Shown here piece by piece: positions 17,248 through 26,181 of a DNA stretch of 64,000 nt. A program made the position numbers and the translations under genes. Source of the stretch: Arthrobacter sp. S41 (GTDB taxonomy: Bacteria; Actinomycetota; Actinomycetes; Actinomycetales; Micrococcaceae); NCBI RefSeq assembly GCF_004320535.1, contig NZ_SIHY01000003.1:1-64000 (forward strand). The letters run 5' to 3'. Under the pieces are notes generated by a model that searched no databases, had not been told where the DNA came from, and saw only the letters and a list, made by a program, of their open reading frames with translations. How positions within the stretch are numbered: position 1 is the stretch's first letter; each line of letters opens with the position of its first letter.

Positions 17248-19482
17248 CTAGTGTCCGCCGCGCTGAATTTGAGCTTCGGCCGGAACTTGCTTCCAAGCCT
17301 TCTCCAGTTCCTTCTCAGCAGGTGAAGAAATCAGACCAGCTGGTGCGTACATCTTCGATGGCACAGCGCGATCTTCGGTATTGTTTCCGCCTCCGTTGCG
17401 CTTTGCCTTGATGGTGGTAAGAATCGCAGAAACGATCACAATCGCAGTGAGCAGCAAGAACAATACCGAAAGCCATCCCTGAACTCCGGTGTTGCGTACC
17501 ACTGCTTCCATGGCTTCAACAGTCTTGGCCGTTCCCAGCGAGGTTTCGCCGTTGGCCAGCGCCTCTTTGTAGGCGTTGTGGTTCGCGAAGTAGCCCACCT
17601 TGGTGTTGGTCGAGAAGATCTTCTGCCAGCTCGCAACGAAGGTGACTGCGACGGTGAAGACCAACGGAACAGCAACCACCCATAGGTACTTAAAGTTGTT
17701 CTGCTTGGCGATGATCGCCATAACCACTGCCAAGGCAATGGCGGCTAGGAGCTGGTTAGCGATACCGAACAGTGGGAAGAAGGTATTGATGCCGCCCAGC
17801 GGATCGGTCACGCCGAGGATAAGGATGTATCCCCAGCCGGCCACCATGATTAGCGTGCAGATCCACACCCCGGGACGCCATGAGGTGTTCTTGAACTTAG
17901 GGAAGAAGTTACCGATGGTGTCCTGCAGCATGAAGCGCGCTACACGGGTACCAGCATCCACCGCGGTGAGGATGAACAGTGCTTCAAACATGATTGCGAA
18001 GTGATACCAGAAGCCCATCATCGCGGTGCCGCCGAACCACTGATGCATGATGTGCGCAATGCCCACTGCCAAGGTTGGAGCGCCACCGGTACGCGAAACC
18101 ACGTTGGTTTCACCGACGTTGGTGGCCAGTTCGGTCAGCGTATTGGGCTGCAGGTTGACGCCGGATAGCCCCAGCGAGTTCACAAAAGCTACCGCGGTTT
18201 CCACGGTCCCACCGGTGGCAGCCACCGACGAGTTCATCGCGAAGTACACACCACGGTCAATCGAGATCGCAGCGACCAGAGCCATGATGGCAACCATGGA
18301 TTCCATGAGCATGCCACCGTAGCCCAAGAAGCGGGTCTGCTTCTCCTTCTCGACGAGCTTCGGGGTGGTTCCCGAGGCGATCAACGCGTGGAAGCCAGAC
18401 AAAGCACCACAGGCGATGGTGACAAACAGGAATGGGAAGATGTGTCCGCTAACCACCGGTCCGTCGGCGCGTCCGGCGTACTCGGAAAATGCTGGAACGG
18501 AGATTTCAGGGCGAACAATGATGATGGCCAGAGCCAGCAGACCAATCACACCGATTTTCATGAAGGTGGAGAGGTAGTCGCGTGGAGCCAACAGCAACCA
18601 TACGGGCAGCACTGCGGCGATAATACCGTAGATGATGATGGCCCAAGCAATGGTGGTGCGATCCAAGTGGAAGAATTCAGCACCCCACGGCGATTCAGCA
18701 ATCCAGCGACCGGAGACGATTGCGAACATCAACAGCGCAAAGCCGATGACGGAGATTTCCAAAACCTTGCCCGGGCGGATGAAGCGCAGGTAAATACCCA
18801 TGAACAAGGCAATCGGGATGGTCAGGCCCACAGAGTAAACGCCCCATGCCGATTCGCCTAGTGCATTAACCACAACCAGCGCCAAGATGGCGGTAATGAT
18901 GATCATGATGGTCAAGGTGGCAATCAAGGCCGCCGTGCCACCAACTAGTCCAAGCTCTTCGCGGGCCATCTGACCCAGCGAACGTCCACCGCGACGCATC
19001 GAGAAGAACATCACCAGGTAGTCCTGCACCGCACCGGCGAGCACCACACCAACAATGATCCAGATGGTGCCTGGCAGGTAGCCCATTTGGGCTGCCAAGA
19101 TCGGGCCGACCAGTGGTCCAGCACCAGCGATAGCCGCAAAGTGGTGACCAAAGAGCACTCGGCGGTCGGTTGGCACAAAGTCACGACCGTTGTTTACGGT
19201 CTCCGCGGGGGTCGCACGGAAGTCATCAGGCTTTGTAATCTTGCGCTCGATGAATTTCGAATAAAAACGGTAAGCGATCAAATAGGTAGCAACGGCTGCA
19301 AAAACAAACCAGATTGCGTTGATGGTTTCCCCGCGCGAAAACGCGAGGATTGACCAGGCGATGCCACCGACCAGTGCGATAGCGATCCAGACGGCGATCC
19401 GCAAAGGAGTCCAACGTTTTTCTTCGTGTTGGGCAACTTCGGGATCAACGCCTGCTGGGGGCAAGGTATTTTGGGCACTCAA
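17248..19482 (-). CDS. cstA: CstA-family pyruvate/peptide transporter
   Basis: Large polytopic membrane protein (744 aa from the chosen start) of the carbon-starvation CstA family, now known to include proton-driven pyruvate importers. Family signatures are FGHHFAAIAGAGPLVGPILAAQMGYLPG, QDYLVMFFSMRRGGRSLGQ and FHALIASGTTPKLVE; about 16-18 hydrophobic segments are visible. GAGGAGG is 9 nt before a TTG at 19482 but abuts an ATG at 19491, so the TTG is the better start, with 3 residues of doubt. Followed directly by its ybdD-like partner. It suggests use of overflow pyruvate. Confidence 0.9.
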   Translation of the reverse strand: MSAQNTLPPAGVDPEVAQHEEKRWTPLRIAVWIAIALVGGIAWSILAFSRGETINAIWFVFAAVATYLIAYRFYSKFIERKITKPDDFRATPAETVNNGRDFVPTDRRVLFGHHFAAIAGAGPLVGPILAAQMGYLPGTIWIIVGVVLAGAVQDYLVMFFSMRRGGRSLGQMAREELGLVGGTAALIATLTIMIIITAILALVVVNALGESAWGVYSVGLTIPIALFMGIYLRFIRPGKVLEISVIGFALLMFAIVSGRWIAESPWGAEFFHLDRTTIAWAIIIYGIIAAVLPVWLLLAPRDYLSTFMKIGVIGLLALAIIIVRPEISVPAFSEYAGRADGPVVSGHIFPFLFVTIACGALSGFHALIASGTTPKLVEKEKQTRFLGYGGMLMESMVAIMALVAAISIDRGVYFAMNSSVAATGGTVETAVAFVNSLGLSGVNLQPNTLTELATNVGETNVVSRTGGAPTLAVGIAHIMHQWFGGTAMMGFWYHFAIMFEALFILTAVDAGTRVARFMLQDTIGNFFPKFKNTSWRPGVWICTLIMVAGWGYILILGVTDPLGGINTFFPLFGIANQLLAAIALAVVMAIIAKQNNFKYLWVVAVPLVFTVAVTFVASWQKIFSTNTKVGYFANHNAYKEALANGETSLGTAKTVEAMEAVVRNTGVQGWLSVLFLLLTAIVIVSAILTTIKAKRNGGGNNTEDRAVPSKMYAPAGLISSPAEKELEKAWKQVPAEAQIQRGGH

Positions 19483-19592
19483 TGCGAGCATCCTCCTCAA
19501 GACTTAGCAAGTGATGTGCGTGACTGCCCTTTATCAGACCGGTCACACCGTTATGACTACTGTGTCACTTTACGCGCCTGAGGAAGTTTCGG

Positions 19593-20582
19593 CTAAACCT
19601 TAACGACGATTTTTCCGGTGTGCTCACCCGAGTCGAAATACTCATGTGCACTGGTCAGATCGGAGAACTCGAAGGTCTTGGAGACGTTGATAGACAGTTT
19701 GTCCGCTTCGACCAACGGCAGTACCCGTGCGACGGTCTGCTTAATGATCTGAGTCTTTTCATCCAGCGGTCGAGCGCGAAGCGTCGTGGCGATCACCCGT
19801 GCGCGCTTAGCCAGCATCATCCCCAGATTCAGTTCAGCCTTGGTACCACCCTGAAGTCCGATCACGACTACTCTGCCTCCAACGGCGAGCGCCTTGATAT
19901 TACTCTCTAGGTACTTGGCGCCGATAACGTCAAGAATCAGGTCCACACCTGCCCCGTCGGTCAGTTCTTTGACCCGCTGTTCAAAATCTTCTTCGCGGTA
20001 ATTGATTCCCTCATCCGCTCCAAGCTGTGCGCAGTACTCCAGCTTTTCTGCTGAGGATGCGGTAACAAAGACTCGGGCGCCGGCCGCTTTGGCCAGCTGG
20101 ATGGCCATGGAACCAATGCCGCCGGCCCCGCCGTGGATCAGCAAGGTTTGGCCTTCAGCTAGACCGCCCTCGATGAAGAGGTTAGAAACTACCGTTGCGG
20201 CAACCTCGGGTAGCGCCGCTGCATCGGTGCTCGAAAGATTCTCTGGGATATTGATGAGCAGCTCGGCGGGCACGTTGACGTACTGGGCGTAGCCCCCACC
20301 TGCTAACAAAGCCGCCACGCGCGTTCCTGTGCTCCAGCCGATGACGCCCTCTCCGAGTTCCACGATCGTCCCGGAGACCTCCAGACCAGGGATGTCACTA
20401 GCCCCGGCAGGTGGCGGGTAGACGCCCTTGCGCTGTTGCACGTCGGCACGGTTCAGGCCGAATGCTTCAACCTTGATCAGCACCTCACCTGCGCCTACCT
20501 TTGGAATCGACCTTTCGGTGAGTTCGATAACCTCTGGTCCGCCACCACCGTTGTAGATATAAGCCTTCATCGATTCACTCAC
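19593..20582 (-). CDS. NADPH:quinone oxidoreductase (MDR superfamily)
   Basis: 329-aa medium-chain dehydrogenase/reductase of the zinc-free quinone oxidoreductase group. GroES-like N-terminal half (KVEAFGLNRADVQQRKG, GLEVSGTIVELG), then the Rossmann fold with GGAGGIGSMAIQLAKAAGARV. Such enzymes reduce quinones or enones with NADPH (PIG3-type resemblance). AAAGGAA stands 9 nt before a GTG at 20582, preferred over the TTG at 20591 and the ATG at 20570. It is transcribed away from the adjacent tRNA-Ser and shares its upstream region. Confidence 0.86.
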   Translation of the reverse strand: MSESMKAYIYNGGGGPEVIELTERSIPKVGAGEVLIKVEAFGLNRADVQQRKGVYPPPAGASDIPGLEVSGTIVELGEGVIGWSTGTRVAALLAGGGYAQYVNVPAELLINIPENLSSTDAAALPEVAATVVSNLFIEGGLAEGQTLLIHGGAGGIGSMAIQLAKAAGARVFVTASSAEKLEYCAQLGADEGINYREEDFEQRVKELTDGAGVDLILDVIGAKYLESNIKALAVGGRVVVIGLQGGTKAELNLGMMLAKRARVIATTLRARPLDEKTQIIKQTVARVLPLVEADKLSINVSKTFEFSDLTSAHEYFDSGEHTGKIVVKV

Positions 20583-20632
20583 GGATCTCAATTCCTTTCA
20601 TCGGGGGTTCATGCCGTATACTTTTTCGGGTT

Positions 20633-20720
20633 GGATGGTTGTCCGAGCGGCCGAAGGAGCTGGTCTTGAAAACCAGTAGGCGGTAACCCCGTCTCATGGG
20701 TTCAAATCCCATACCATCCG
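20633..20720 (+). tRNA. tRNA-Ser (TGA)
   Basis: 88-nt class II tRNA with a long variable arm: acceptor GGATGGT/ACCATCC, anticodon loop CTTGAAA giving TGA, T arm ATGGG TTCAAAT CCCAT. TATACT at 20617-20622 is the likely -10. CCA is not encoded. Confidence 0.95.
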
Positions 20721-20727
20721 CGTATTG

Positions 20728-20765
20728 AGTGAGGCGGGCTGATCTTAGGATCAGCCCGCCTCACT
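20728..20765. terminator. bidirectional terminator, tRNA-Ser / FAD protein
   Basis: Perfect 17-bp stem (20728-20744 and 20749-20765), loop ttag, between convergent genes. Confidence 0.82.
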
Positions 20766-20767
20766 GT

Positions 20768-22783
20768 TTAAATTCGTTCTGTCGGCAAGCCTTCGCCTAC
20801 TAAGAATCCTGCCAGACGCGCTACTTCGTTGGCCACATGGGTGGCATCTTTCAGCGTTCTAGCTGCGGGATTGTTCAGGTCTCCTGCTTGAGCAGCAATC
20901 GCTGTCCCCCACTGAGCTGAGGACAATTGCAGGCCCAGCACAAAAATACCGCGGTGGGCGAGGCCTTCGGAGTTGACCAGACGGTACGGTTCGCCGACTA
21001 CATCAAAGCCGGACCCCGGAAGGGTTTCACCTTCTGAGTTACGCCACGTGTGCACACGTCCCACATGATCGCTAAGCAATTGTTTGATCAGGGGGGTGTT
21101 GTTTTGTAACACTCTGTTGCTTGGCATCATCGCTTCGCACATAGTTCGGGCAGTATGCACTTCGGCATCAACCCAAGGTGATGACGCGGTGAATTGGCCA
21201 GAAACTTCGTCAAAGGTAAATTCAGGTTCCGGGCCAACAAAGGTCACGACCCCAGCGCGTGAGAGTGCCAGTAACTGTTCAATACGTTCTAGCGGTGGGC
21301 CGGAGGCCAGCCCCTCCACCAACGGTTCAAAGTGAGCTTGGATTTCTTCAATTCTGGACTGCTCATCAACTACGCCGTTGACGATCAGTTCCTTGACCAG
21401 CATTCGTCCCGCATTCATTGTCATGATCGCGCACGACAATGGATCGTCCAGTCCTCCGGCGCTGTGCTGTGCGTTGTCAACTAGATAGTCTTGTACAGCC
21501 TTCTGGTACTCCTCGTTGGAGGCAAACCCGATCTCTTCAAAAGGCTTTGCGAGCTTCGGGACGTCCAACCACTGAATTTCGGGGAATTGCGCAATGAACT
21601 TCCGCAATTCTCCCAGCCATACTTGGCTACCTTCTCGGTGTTCGGCAGACAAGATGTTATCTACTTGTTCAATAAATCCTTCGGCCGAGAAACCCTCAGG
21701 GACTCCACAACTTTGGGCGCTCTGTTGATAGTAGGCAAAGAGCACATCTCGATGCAGGTTGGGCCAGATATGACGGGAGAACTCCAAAGTGGCCTGCGGA
21801 TTGGTGGACCTCAGCTCGGCCAGATGACCGATCAAGTCCGGCACGTCAAAGAACCGTAGCTCGATTTCTTCTGGGATGAACTGATCAACTACTGGCTTAC
21901 CCCAGTACGGAGTGCCACGTCTGGAAGCAACAATTAGTTCTGGTTCTCTTCCCGCGGCGACGTATTCCAACCGGTGACCTGGATCAGTGGAAACCTCACG
22001 GAAAAGCCCACCGCGCCCCAGCGTTAGCTCTGCCATGGTGTCAAAGAAATTTAACCCCAATCCGCGGATCAGCGCAGGCTGACCGGGGGCAAATTGATCA
22101 AAGTCCATATCGGCAGGAACATTAGGACCAAGGTATACAGCCCCGGATGTAGTTGCTGCTTCTTGCAGCTGCTTCTGCCATGGATTCAGGTCAGCACTTT
22201 GGTGCCCCAAAGCAAGGACAACTGCGTCAACCGCCATCATCTGCACTTCAGAACTACCAGCAGTTCTTTGGAACTCCAGCTGATATCCGCTACCTTCTGG
22301 CCTCACAGCCAAAACTTCAGCTGCCACATGTTCTACGCTGAACGACTCGTGCGCTTGAAGGGCAGCACAACTGCTGTCAAAAACGTGTTCGAGGTACTCG
22401 CCGTAGATGGCTCGTGACGGGTAAGTGCCGGCATCTATGTTCTTGATGCTCTTGGCATGCTCTTCGGTGAGTTTCCGTCCATCACCGTGCAGTTCCACAA
22501 ACTGTTGAAAGCTCAACCCAGGCTCGACTGAGGTACGTTCTGGAGCCACCGTAGGGAACGAAGCTGGGGTGTTCATCCAGAAGTTCTCGGACTGGTGCGG
22601 ATTCCAGACGTGCCCTGAGCCGGGACGGAAGGGATCCAAAACCACGATCTTGAGATTGCCGTCTTTGGGCGCTAGCTTCGAGGACAGGTCAGCAAACCTT
22701 TCCACGACGCTAGTACCGCGCGGACCGGCCCCGACGACAGCCAGGGTGTACTCATTCTTGAGGTTCTGCATTTTGGTGCTCAC
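20768..22783 (-). CDS. FAD/NAD(P)-binding protein (HcaD-like domain)
   Basis: 671-aa protein opening with the dinucleotide motif AVVGAGPRGTSVVERF and followed by VLDPFRPGSGHVWNPHQSENFWMNTP, the pattern of the FAD-NAD(P)-binding family PF13454. A second conserved block is VVLALGHQSADLNPW. No catalytic disulfide pair or other domain is obvious, and the substrate is unknown. The GTG start follows TAACCT by 6 nt with no Shine-Dalgarno. It is divergent from, and may share control with, the prolyl oligopeptidase gene 57 nt away. Confidence 0.82.
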   Translation of the reverse strand: MSTKMQNLKNEYTLAVVGAGPRGTSVVERFADLSSKLAPKDGNLKIVVLDPFRPGSGHVWNPHQSENFWMNTPASFPTVAPERTSVEPGLSFQQFVELHGDGRKLTEEHAKSIKNIDAGTYPSRAIYGEYLEHVFDSSCAALQAHESFSVEHVAAEVLAVRPEGSGYQLEFQRTAGSSEVQMMAVDAVVLALGHQSADLNPWQKQLQEAATTSGAVYLGPNVPADMDFDQFAPGQPALIRGLGLNFFDTMAELTLGRGGLFREVSTDPGHRLEYVAAGREPELIVASRRGTPYWGKPVVDQFIPEEIELRFFDVPDLIGHLAELRSTNPQATLEFSRHIWPNLHRDVLFAYYQQSAQSCGVPEGFSAEGFIEQVDNILSAEHREGSQVWLGELRKFIAQFPEIQWLDVPKLAKPFEEIGFASNEEYQKAVQDYLVDNAQHSAGGLDDPLSCAIMTMNAGRMLVKELIVNGVVDEQSRIEEIQAHFEPLVEGLASGPPLERIEQLLALSRAGVVTFVGPEPEFTFDEVSGQFTASSPWVDAEVHTARTMCEAMMPSNRVLQNNTPLIKQLLSDHVGRVHTWRNSEGETLPGSGFDVVGEPYRLVNSEGLAHRGIFVLGLQLSSAQWGTAIAAQAGDLNNPAARTLKDATHVANEVARLAGFLVGEGLPTERI

Positions 22784-22789
22784 CCCTAT

Positions 22790-22795
22790 AGGTTA
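22790..22795 (-). promoter_or_regulatory. -10 element, leaderless start of the FAD protein
   Basis: TAACCT on the minus strand, 6 nt before the GTG. Faces the TAGACT of the divergent peptidase gene. Confidence 0.4.
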
Positions 22796-22828
22796 TTACC
22801 TTTAGGCCAGCTCACGAGCCCTAACGCA

Positions 22829-22834
22829 TAGACT
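22829..22834 (+). promoter_or_regulatory. -10 element, leaderless start of the peptidase
   Basis: TAGACT, 6 nt before the ATG at 22841. An ATG at 22835 abuts the hexamer and would not be fully transcribed from this promoter. Confidence 0.5.
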
Positions 22835-22840
22835 ATGCCC

Positions 22841-24928
22841 ATGACTGACCAAGTTTCTGATGTAACCGGTACCGATCCATATTCTTGGCTTGAGGCAATC
22901 CACGACGAGACCGCGCTGAGTTGGGTGCGTGAGCAGACGGCGCGAACTGAATCTGAACTCTATGACACTTCATTCGATCAGCAGGTTCAGCAGATCAAAA
23001 CGGTGCTCGACGCTCAGGACCGCATTCCCATGGTGAGCAAGCGTGGCGAGTACTATTACAACTTTTGGCGCGCTTCAGAACACCGCTTGGGCTTGTGGCG
23101 CCGCACCACTTGGCAGTCCTACCTCAGCGACGAACCACAGTGGGAAATCTTGTTGGATCTTGACGCCTTGGCGATCAGCGAAGGACAGGAATGGCACTTT
23201 GCCGGTTCCTCATTGCTGCGTCCCCAGGGCGCGGAACCTTATGAGCGCGCGCTACTGCGTCTGAGCCCCGACGGCGGCGACCAGGTACGCATTCGAGAAT
23301 TCGATTTGAGCAGCAAGTCTTTTGTTGAAGACGGGTTTGATTTTCCCGTGGCCAAAACTCATGCTTCCTGGATTGACCGGGATACCTTGCTTGTTGGCTC
23401 TGCGGGCAGTGAGCAATTCACTACCCGCTCCACTTATGCCAGCACCCTGCGCCGGGTGGGCCGAGGTGTAAGAATTGAAGACGCCCCGGTGATTTTCGAG
23501 GTCAAAAAGGACCATGTTGCGGCGTTCGGCTACTTCGATTCCACACCCGGTTTTGAGCGTGTGATCACCACCGACGCCATCGACTTCTACCGTTCGCGCA
23601 CCGGTTTCATCCTAGAGGGCGCACACCACGTAATTCAGGTTCCCGATGATGTTCAGGTGAGCTTGCACCGCCAGTGGGTTCTGTTCGCGCCGCAGACCGA
23701 TTGGGAGCACCAAGGCCAGATCTTGGTTGCAGGTTCGTTGGCCATTGCCCGGCTAGAGACATTTCTTGAAGACGGAACCATCGACAAGGTGCTATTCGTC
23801 CCTGACGGGAGCAATGCCCTTGAAGGACTGAGCTTCACCGCGAATTACCTTTTGCTTACTGTGTTGCAAGATGTTGCGTCGCAGGTTCGAGTCATCAGCC
23901 TGACAGAGAATTTCAATGAAACGCTGATGCCCCTAGCGGACCCGATGCTCAATATTTCCGTTGGAGCCGTTGATGACGAAGATGAGACCGCCGCAGATGA
24001 CTACTGGATGACCATCACCGGGTTCATCACTCCCACCACCTTGTTGCGTGGGACTGTGGGCTCCCACGGCACCGTAGTGAAAAGATCGCCTGATCGTTTT
24101 GATGCAACAGGTCTGGAAGTCACACAGCACTTCGCAACGTCGGCGGACGGGACAAAGGTTCCATATTTCCAGGTAGCACCGGAAAATTTGGTTCTTGACG
24201 GGAAAAATCCTGTGCTCATGGATGGCTACGGTGGATTCCAACACAGTATGACTCCGGGTTATGCCGCAGCTATGGGCGTAGGTTGGCTTTCGCGCACGAA
24301 TGAAACCGACCGCCGTGCGATCTACGTAATGACCAATATTCGAGGAGGCGGCGAATACGGTCCAACGTGGCACCGTGCGGCTCTTCGGGAAAAGCGTCAC
24401 CGTGCCTATGAAGATTTTGCGGCCATCGCAGAGGACCTAGTGACACGTGGCGTAACCAGCCGCGAGCATCTATCGGCCACAGGACGCTCCAATGGCGGAT
24501 TGCTGATGGGCAACATGATTGCTGGCTACCCGCAACTATTTGGTGCTATTTCTTGCGGTGTACCGCTTTTGGATATGAAGCGTTACACACAGCTGGCAGC
24601 GGGTCATTCATGGATCGCTGAATATGGCGATCCAGAGAAACCCGAGGATTGGGAGTTCTTACGTACTTTCTCCCCGGTGCATCGACTCAGTGACCAACCA
24701 CATCCGGTTGATGACTATCCAGCGACTTTGATTTGGACCACAACTTCTGATGACCGGGTCGGCCCCTCGCAGGCGCGCATCATGGCCGCCAAGATGATGG
24801 ACCTAGGCATCAAAAATGTGCGGTATCACGAGCCTGAAGGCGGTGGCCATGCAGGTTCGACGGACAATGAATCAACGGCGAAAATGCTTGCCACAAGTTA
24901 CGAATTCCTGTGGCGAAAAGTGCATTAG
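22841..24928 (+). CDS. prolyl oligopeptidase family serine peptidase (S9A)
   Basis: 695-aa cytoplasmic peptidase. The N-terminal stretch DPYSWLEAIHDETALSWVREQ and the following beta-propeller (about 75-420) are typical of S9A. The catalytic domain has the nucleophile in TGRSNGGLLMGNM, Asp in TSDDRVGPSQ and His in GGGHAGS. MDGYGGFQHS supplies the oxyanion region. Such enzymes cut short peptides after proline. I chose ATG 22841 because a leaderless -10 lies 6 nt upstream. No signal peptide is seen. Divergent from the FAD protein gene; a functional link is not evident. Confidence 0.9.
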   Translation: MTDQVSDVTGTDPYSWLEAIHDETALSWVREQTARTESELYDTSFDQQVQQIKTVLDAQDRIPMVSKRGEYYYNFWRASEHRLGLWRRTTWQSYLSDEPQWEILLDLDALAISEGQEWHFAGSSLLRPQGAEPYERALLRLSPDGGDQVRIREFDLSSKSFVEDGFDFPVAKTHASWIDRDTLLVGSAGSEQFTTRSTYASTLRRVGRGVRIEDAPVIFEVKKDHVAAFGYFDSTPGFERVITTDAIDFYRSRTGFILEGAHHVIQVPDDVQVSLHRQWVLFAPQTDWEHQGQILVAGSLAIARLETFLEDGTIDKVLFVPDGSNALEGLSFTANYLLLTVLQDVASQVRVISLTENFNETLMPLADPMLNISVGAVDDEDETAADDYWMTITGFITPTTLLRGTVGSHGTVVKRSPDRFDATGLEVTQHFATSADGTKVPYFQVAPENLVLDGKNPVLMDGYGGFQHSMTPGYAAAMGVGWLSRTNETDRRAIYVMTNIRGGGEYGPTWHRAALREKRHRAYEDFAAIAEDLVTRGVTSREHLSATGRSNGGLLMGNMIAGYPQLFGAISCGVPLLDMKRYTQLAAGHSWIAEYGDPEKPEDWEFLRTFSPVHRLSDQPHPVDDYPATLIWTTTSDDRVGPSQARIMAAKMMDLGIKNVRYHEPEGGGHAGSTDNESTAKMLATSYEFLWRKVH

Positions 24929-24938
24929 CTCTCTCGTT

Positions 24939-24968
24939 TTGGAACACTCGCCTATCTTCAGGTAGGCT
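24939..24968 (+). promoter_or_regulatory. promoter of tRNA-Ser (GCT)
   Basis: TTGGAA (24939-24944), 18-bp spacer, TAGGCT (24963-24968). Confidence 0.5.
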
Positions 24969-24991
24969 AGATTCTGCTGGAAACAGCGGAT

Positions 24992-25083
24992 GGACACGTG
25001 CCAGAGCGGCCGAATGGACTTCACTGCTAATGAAGGGTCGGGCTAAAACTCGACCGGGGGTTCAAATCCCCCCGTGTCCGCCA
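24992..25083 (+). tRNA. tRNA-Ser (GCT)
   Basis: Class II tRNA with long variable arm: acceptor GGACACG/CGTGTCC, anticodon loop CTGCTAA giving GCT, T arm GGGGG TTCAAAT CCCCC. CCA is encoded (25081-25083). Confidence 0.95.
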
Positions 25084-25084
25084 T

Positions 25085-25111
25085 AAAACCCCTACTTCGG
25101 TAGGGGTTTTT
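25085..25111 (+). terminator. terminator of tRNA-Ser (GCT)
   Basis: AAAACCCCTAC, UUCG tetraloop, GTAGGGGTTTTT. Confidence 0.85.
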
Positions 25112-25164
25112 GTTTCTGCAGGGCATCGCGATACCCGCCTGCACCAACAATTACTTGATACCAA

Positions 25165-25203
25165 AAAGGACGCCTCCGAGCATCATGCTCAGAGGCGTCC
25201 TTT
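25165..25203 (-). terminator. terminator of the L7/L12-like repeat protein gene
   Basis: AAAGGACGCCTC pairs with GAGGCGTCCTTT, with an inner GAGCAT/ATGCTC stem and one C.A mismatch. Confidence 0.75.
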
Positions 25204-25236
25204 GAGGGTTAACGGCTTCGGCCGCCAGTGCCTAAA

Positions 25237-26151
25237 TCAGTCATTGCGCTTCACGAAGGTCTGCAGCATGTTCTGCACAATATCCTTAGGTAGCGAGGTA
25301 TGACGGACGATAATTTCTGACATGCGATCAAGGTCCGTATCGGCAATGGCTTCAAATAAGGCTTCACGGTCAGCTTCAGGCAGTTCCGCCGCGTCAAAGT
25401 GAACTGGACCGTCTGGGCCTTGTCCTTCGAATTTGAAATCAGCAACATTGCCGTTGGCACTTGCACCGGACATTGGCGAAGTCGCTATCATCCGCTCCAA
25501 GTCATCAACTGGCAAACCGGTGTAGCCGTGCAAAATCTTTGCCGCTTCTTCAAAGTTTGAATCGCGGAGCATGGAGAAGAGCTGATCATACTCATTGGGC
25601 GGAAGCTGTTCGCTGGAGAATTCACGGCTTTCGCCGTCAAGTTCGAAGGCCATTTTGAAGTGAGTCGCACTTGGCTCGTTTTCGGAACCGAACTGTTCAC
25701 TCCACTCGCTAGGTACAATCCAGGTATCAGCGTCCGAACCTAGTGTGGCCTCTTGCTCATTACCGCTAGCAGCTTCTCGGTCTTCCCGTTCAACCTGAGC
25801 TTCCAGCTTGTCGCTCAAGGCCTGAATTTCAGCGTCGTCCGATGGTAGCTCCTTAGCCGGGGCAACCTGAGGGTATTTATCGAGGCTGCGAACCGCGATG
25901 ACGCAGTCTTTCACCGATTCACCGGTAGCCGCGCGATAGTTTTGCACGGCCCCCATCACGTCGCCTTTAGCAAGATTGCGGTAGACGGAATTGCGGGCAG
26001 AATCATCTAGTTTCGCGTTGGCAGCTTCAGCCACTTCACGGGAGATAGCTTGCGCAACCTGCGCAGAGTTTTTCTTCCGTAATGCCTGCAGACCGAAGTA
26101 ACCCAAGGCAATCACTGCGATGATGACAACGAGCCAGATGATAATTTCCAT
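25237..26151 (-). CDS. membrane-anchored protein with three L7/L12-like helical repeats
   Basis: 304 aa. An N-terminal hydrophobic anchor (3-23) is followed by basic residues. Three 43-residue segments align without gaps: 48-90, 183-225 and 257-299. They share a leading Leu, an aromatic/aliphatic pair near position 9, a turn with D or N near position 18, and a T(G/S)xxV/P turn near position 30. Copies 2 and 3 are also preceded by matching F..DG..F beta-like stretches (165-182, 239-256), so 61-residue modules repeat. Copy 1 (GAVQNYRAATGESVKD) resembles the helix-turn of ribosomal protein L7/L12 C-terminal domains. Residues 100-160 are acidic linker. No known function. TAGTCT-N6-ATG suggests leaderless expression. 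Confidence 0.78.
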   Translation of the reverse strand: MEIIIWLVVIIAVIALGYFGLQALRKKNSAQVAQAISREVAEAANAKLDDSARNSVYRNLAKGDVMGAVQNYRAATGESVKDCVIAVRSLDKYPQVAPAKELPSDDAEIQALSDKLEAQVEREDREAASGNEQEATLGSDADTWIVPSEWSEQFGSENEPSATHFKMAFELDGESREFSSEQLPPNEYDQLFSMLRDSNFEEAAKILHGYTGLPVDDLERMIATSPMSGASANGNVADFKFEGQGPDGPVHFDAAELPEADREALFEAIADTDLDRMSEIIVRHTSLPKDIVQNMLQTFVKRND

Positions 26152-26157
26152 ACCTCC

Positions 26158-26163
26158 AGACTA
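26158..26163 (-). promoter_or_regulatory. -10 element, leaderless start of the repeat protein
   Basis: TAGTCT on the minus strand. The 6 nt to the ATG read GGAGGT, too close to act as a Shine-Dalgarno. Confidence 0.45.
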
Positions 26164-26181
26164 CTTCTTTTAACTGTGCAA

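Noticed and set aside
19501-19592. CRP/GlxR-like site upstream of cstA
   Set aside because: GTGAC-like half sites are present, but none form a symmetric TGTGA-N6-TCACA pair.
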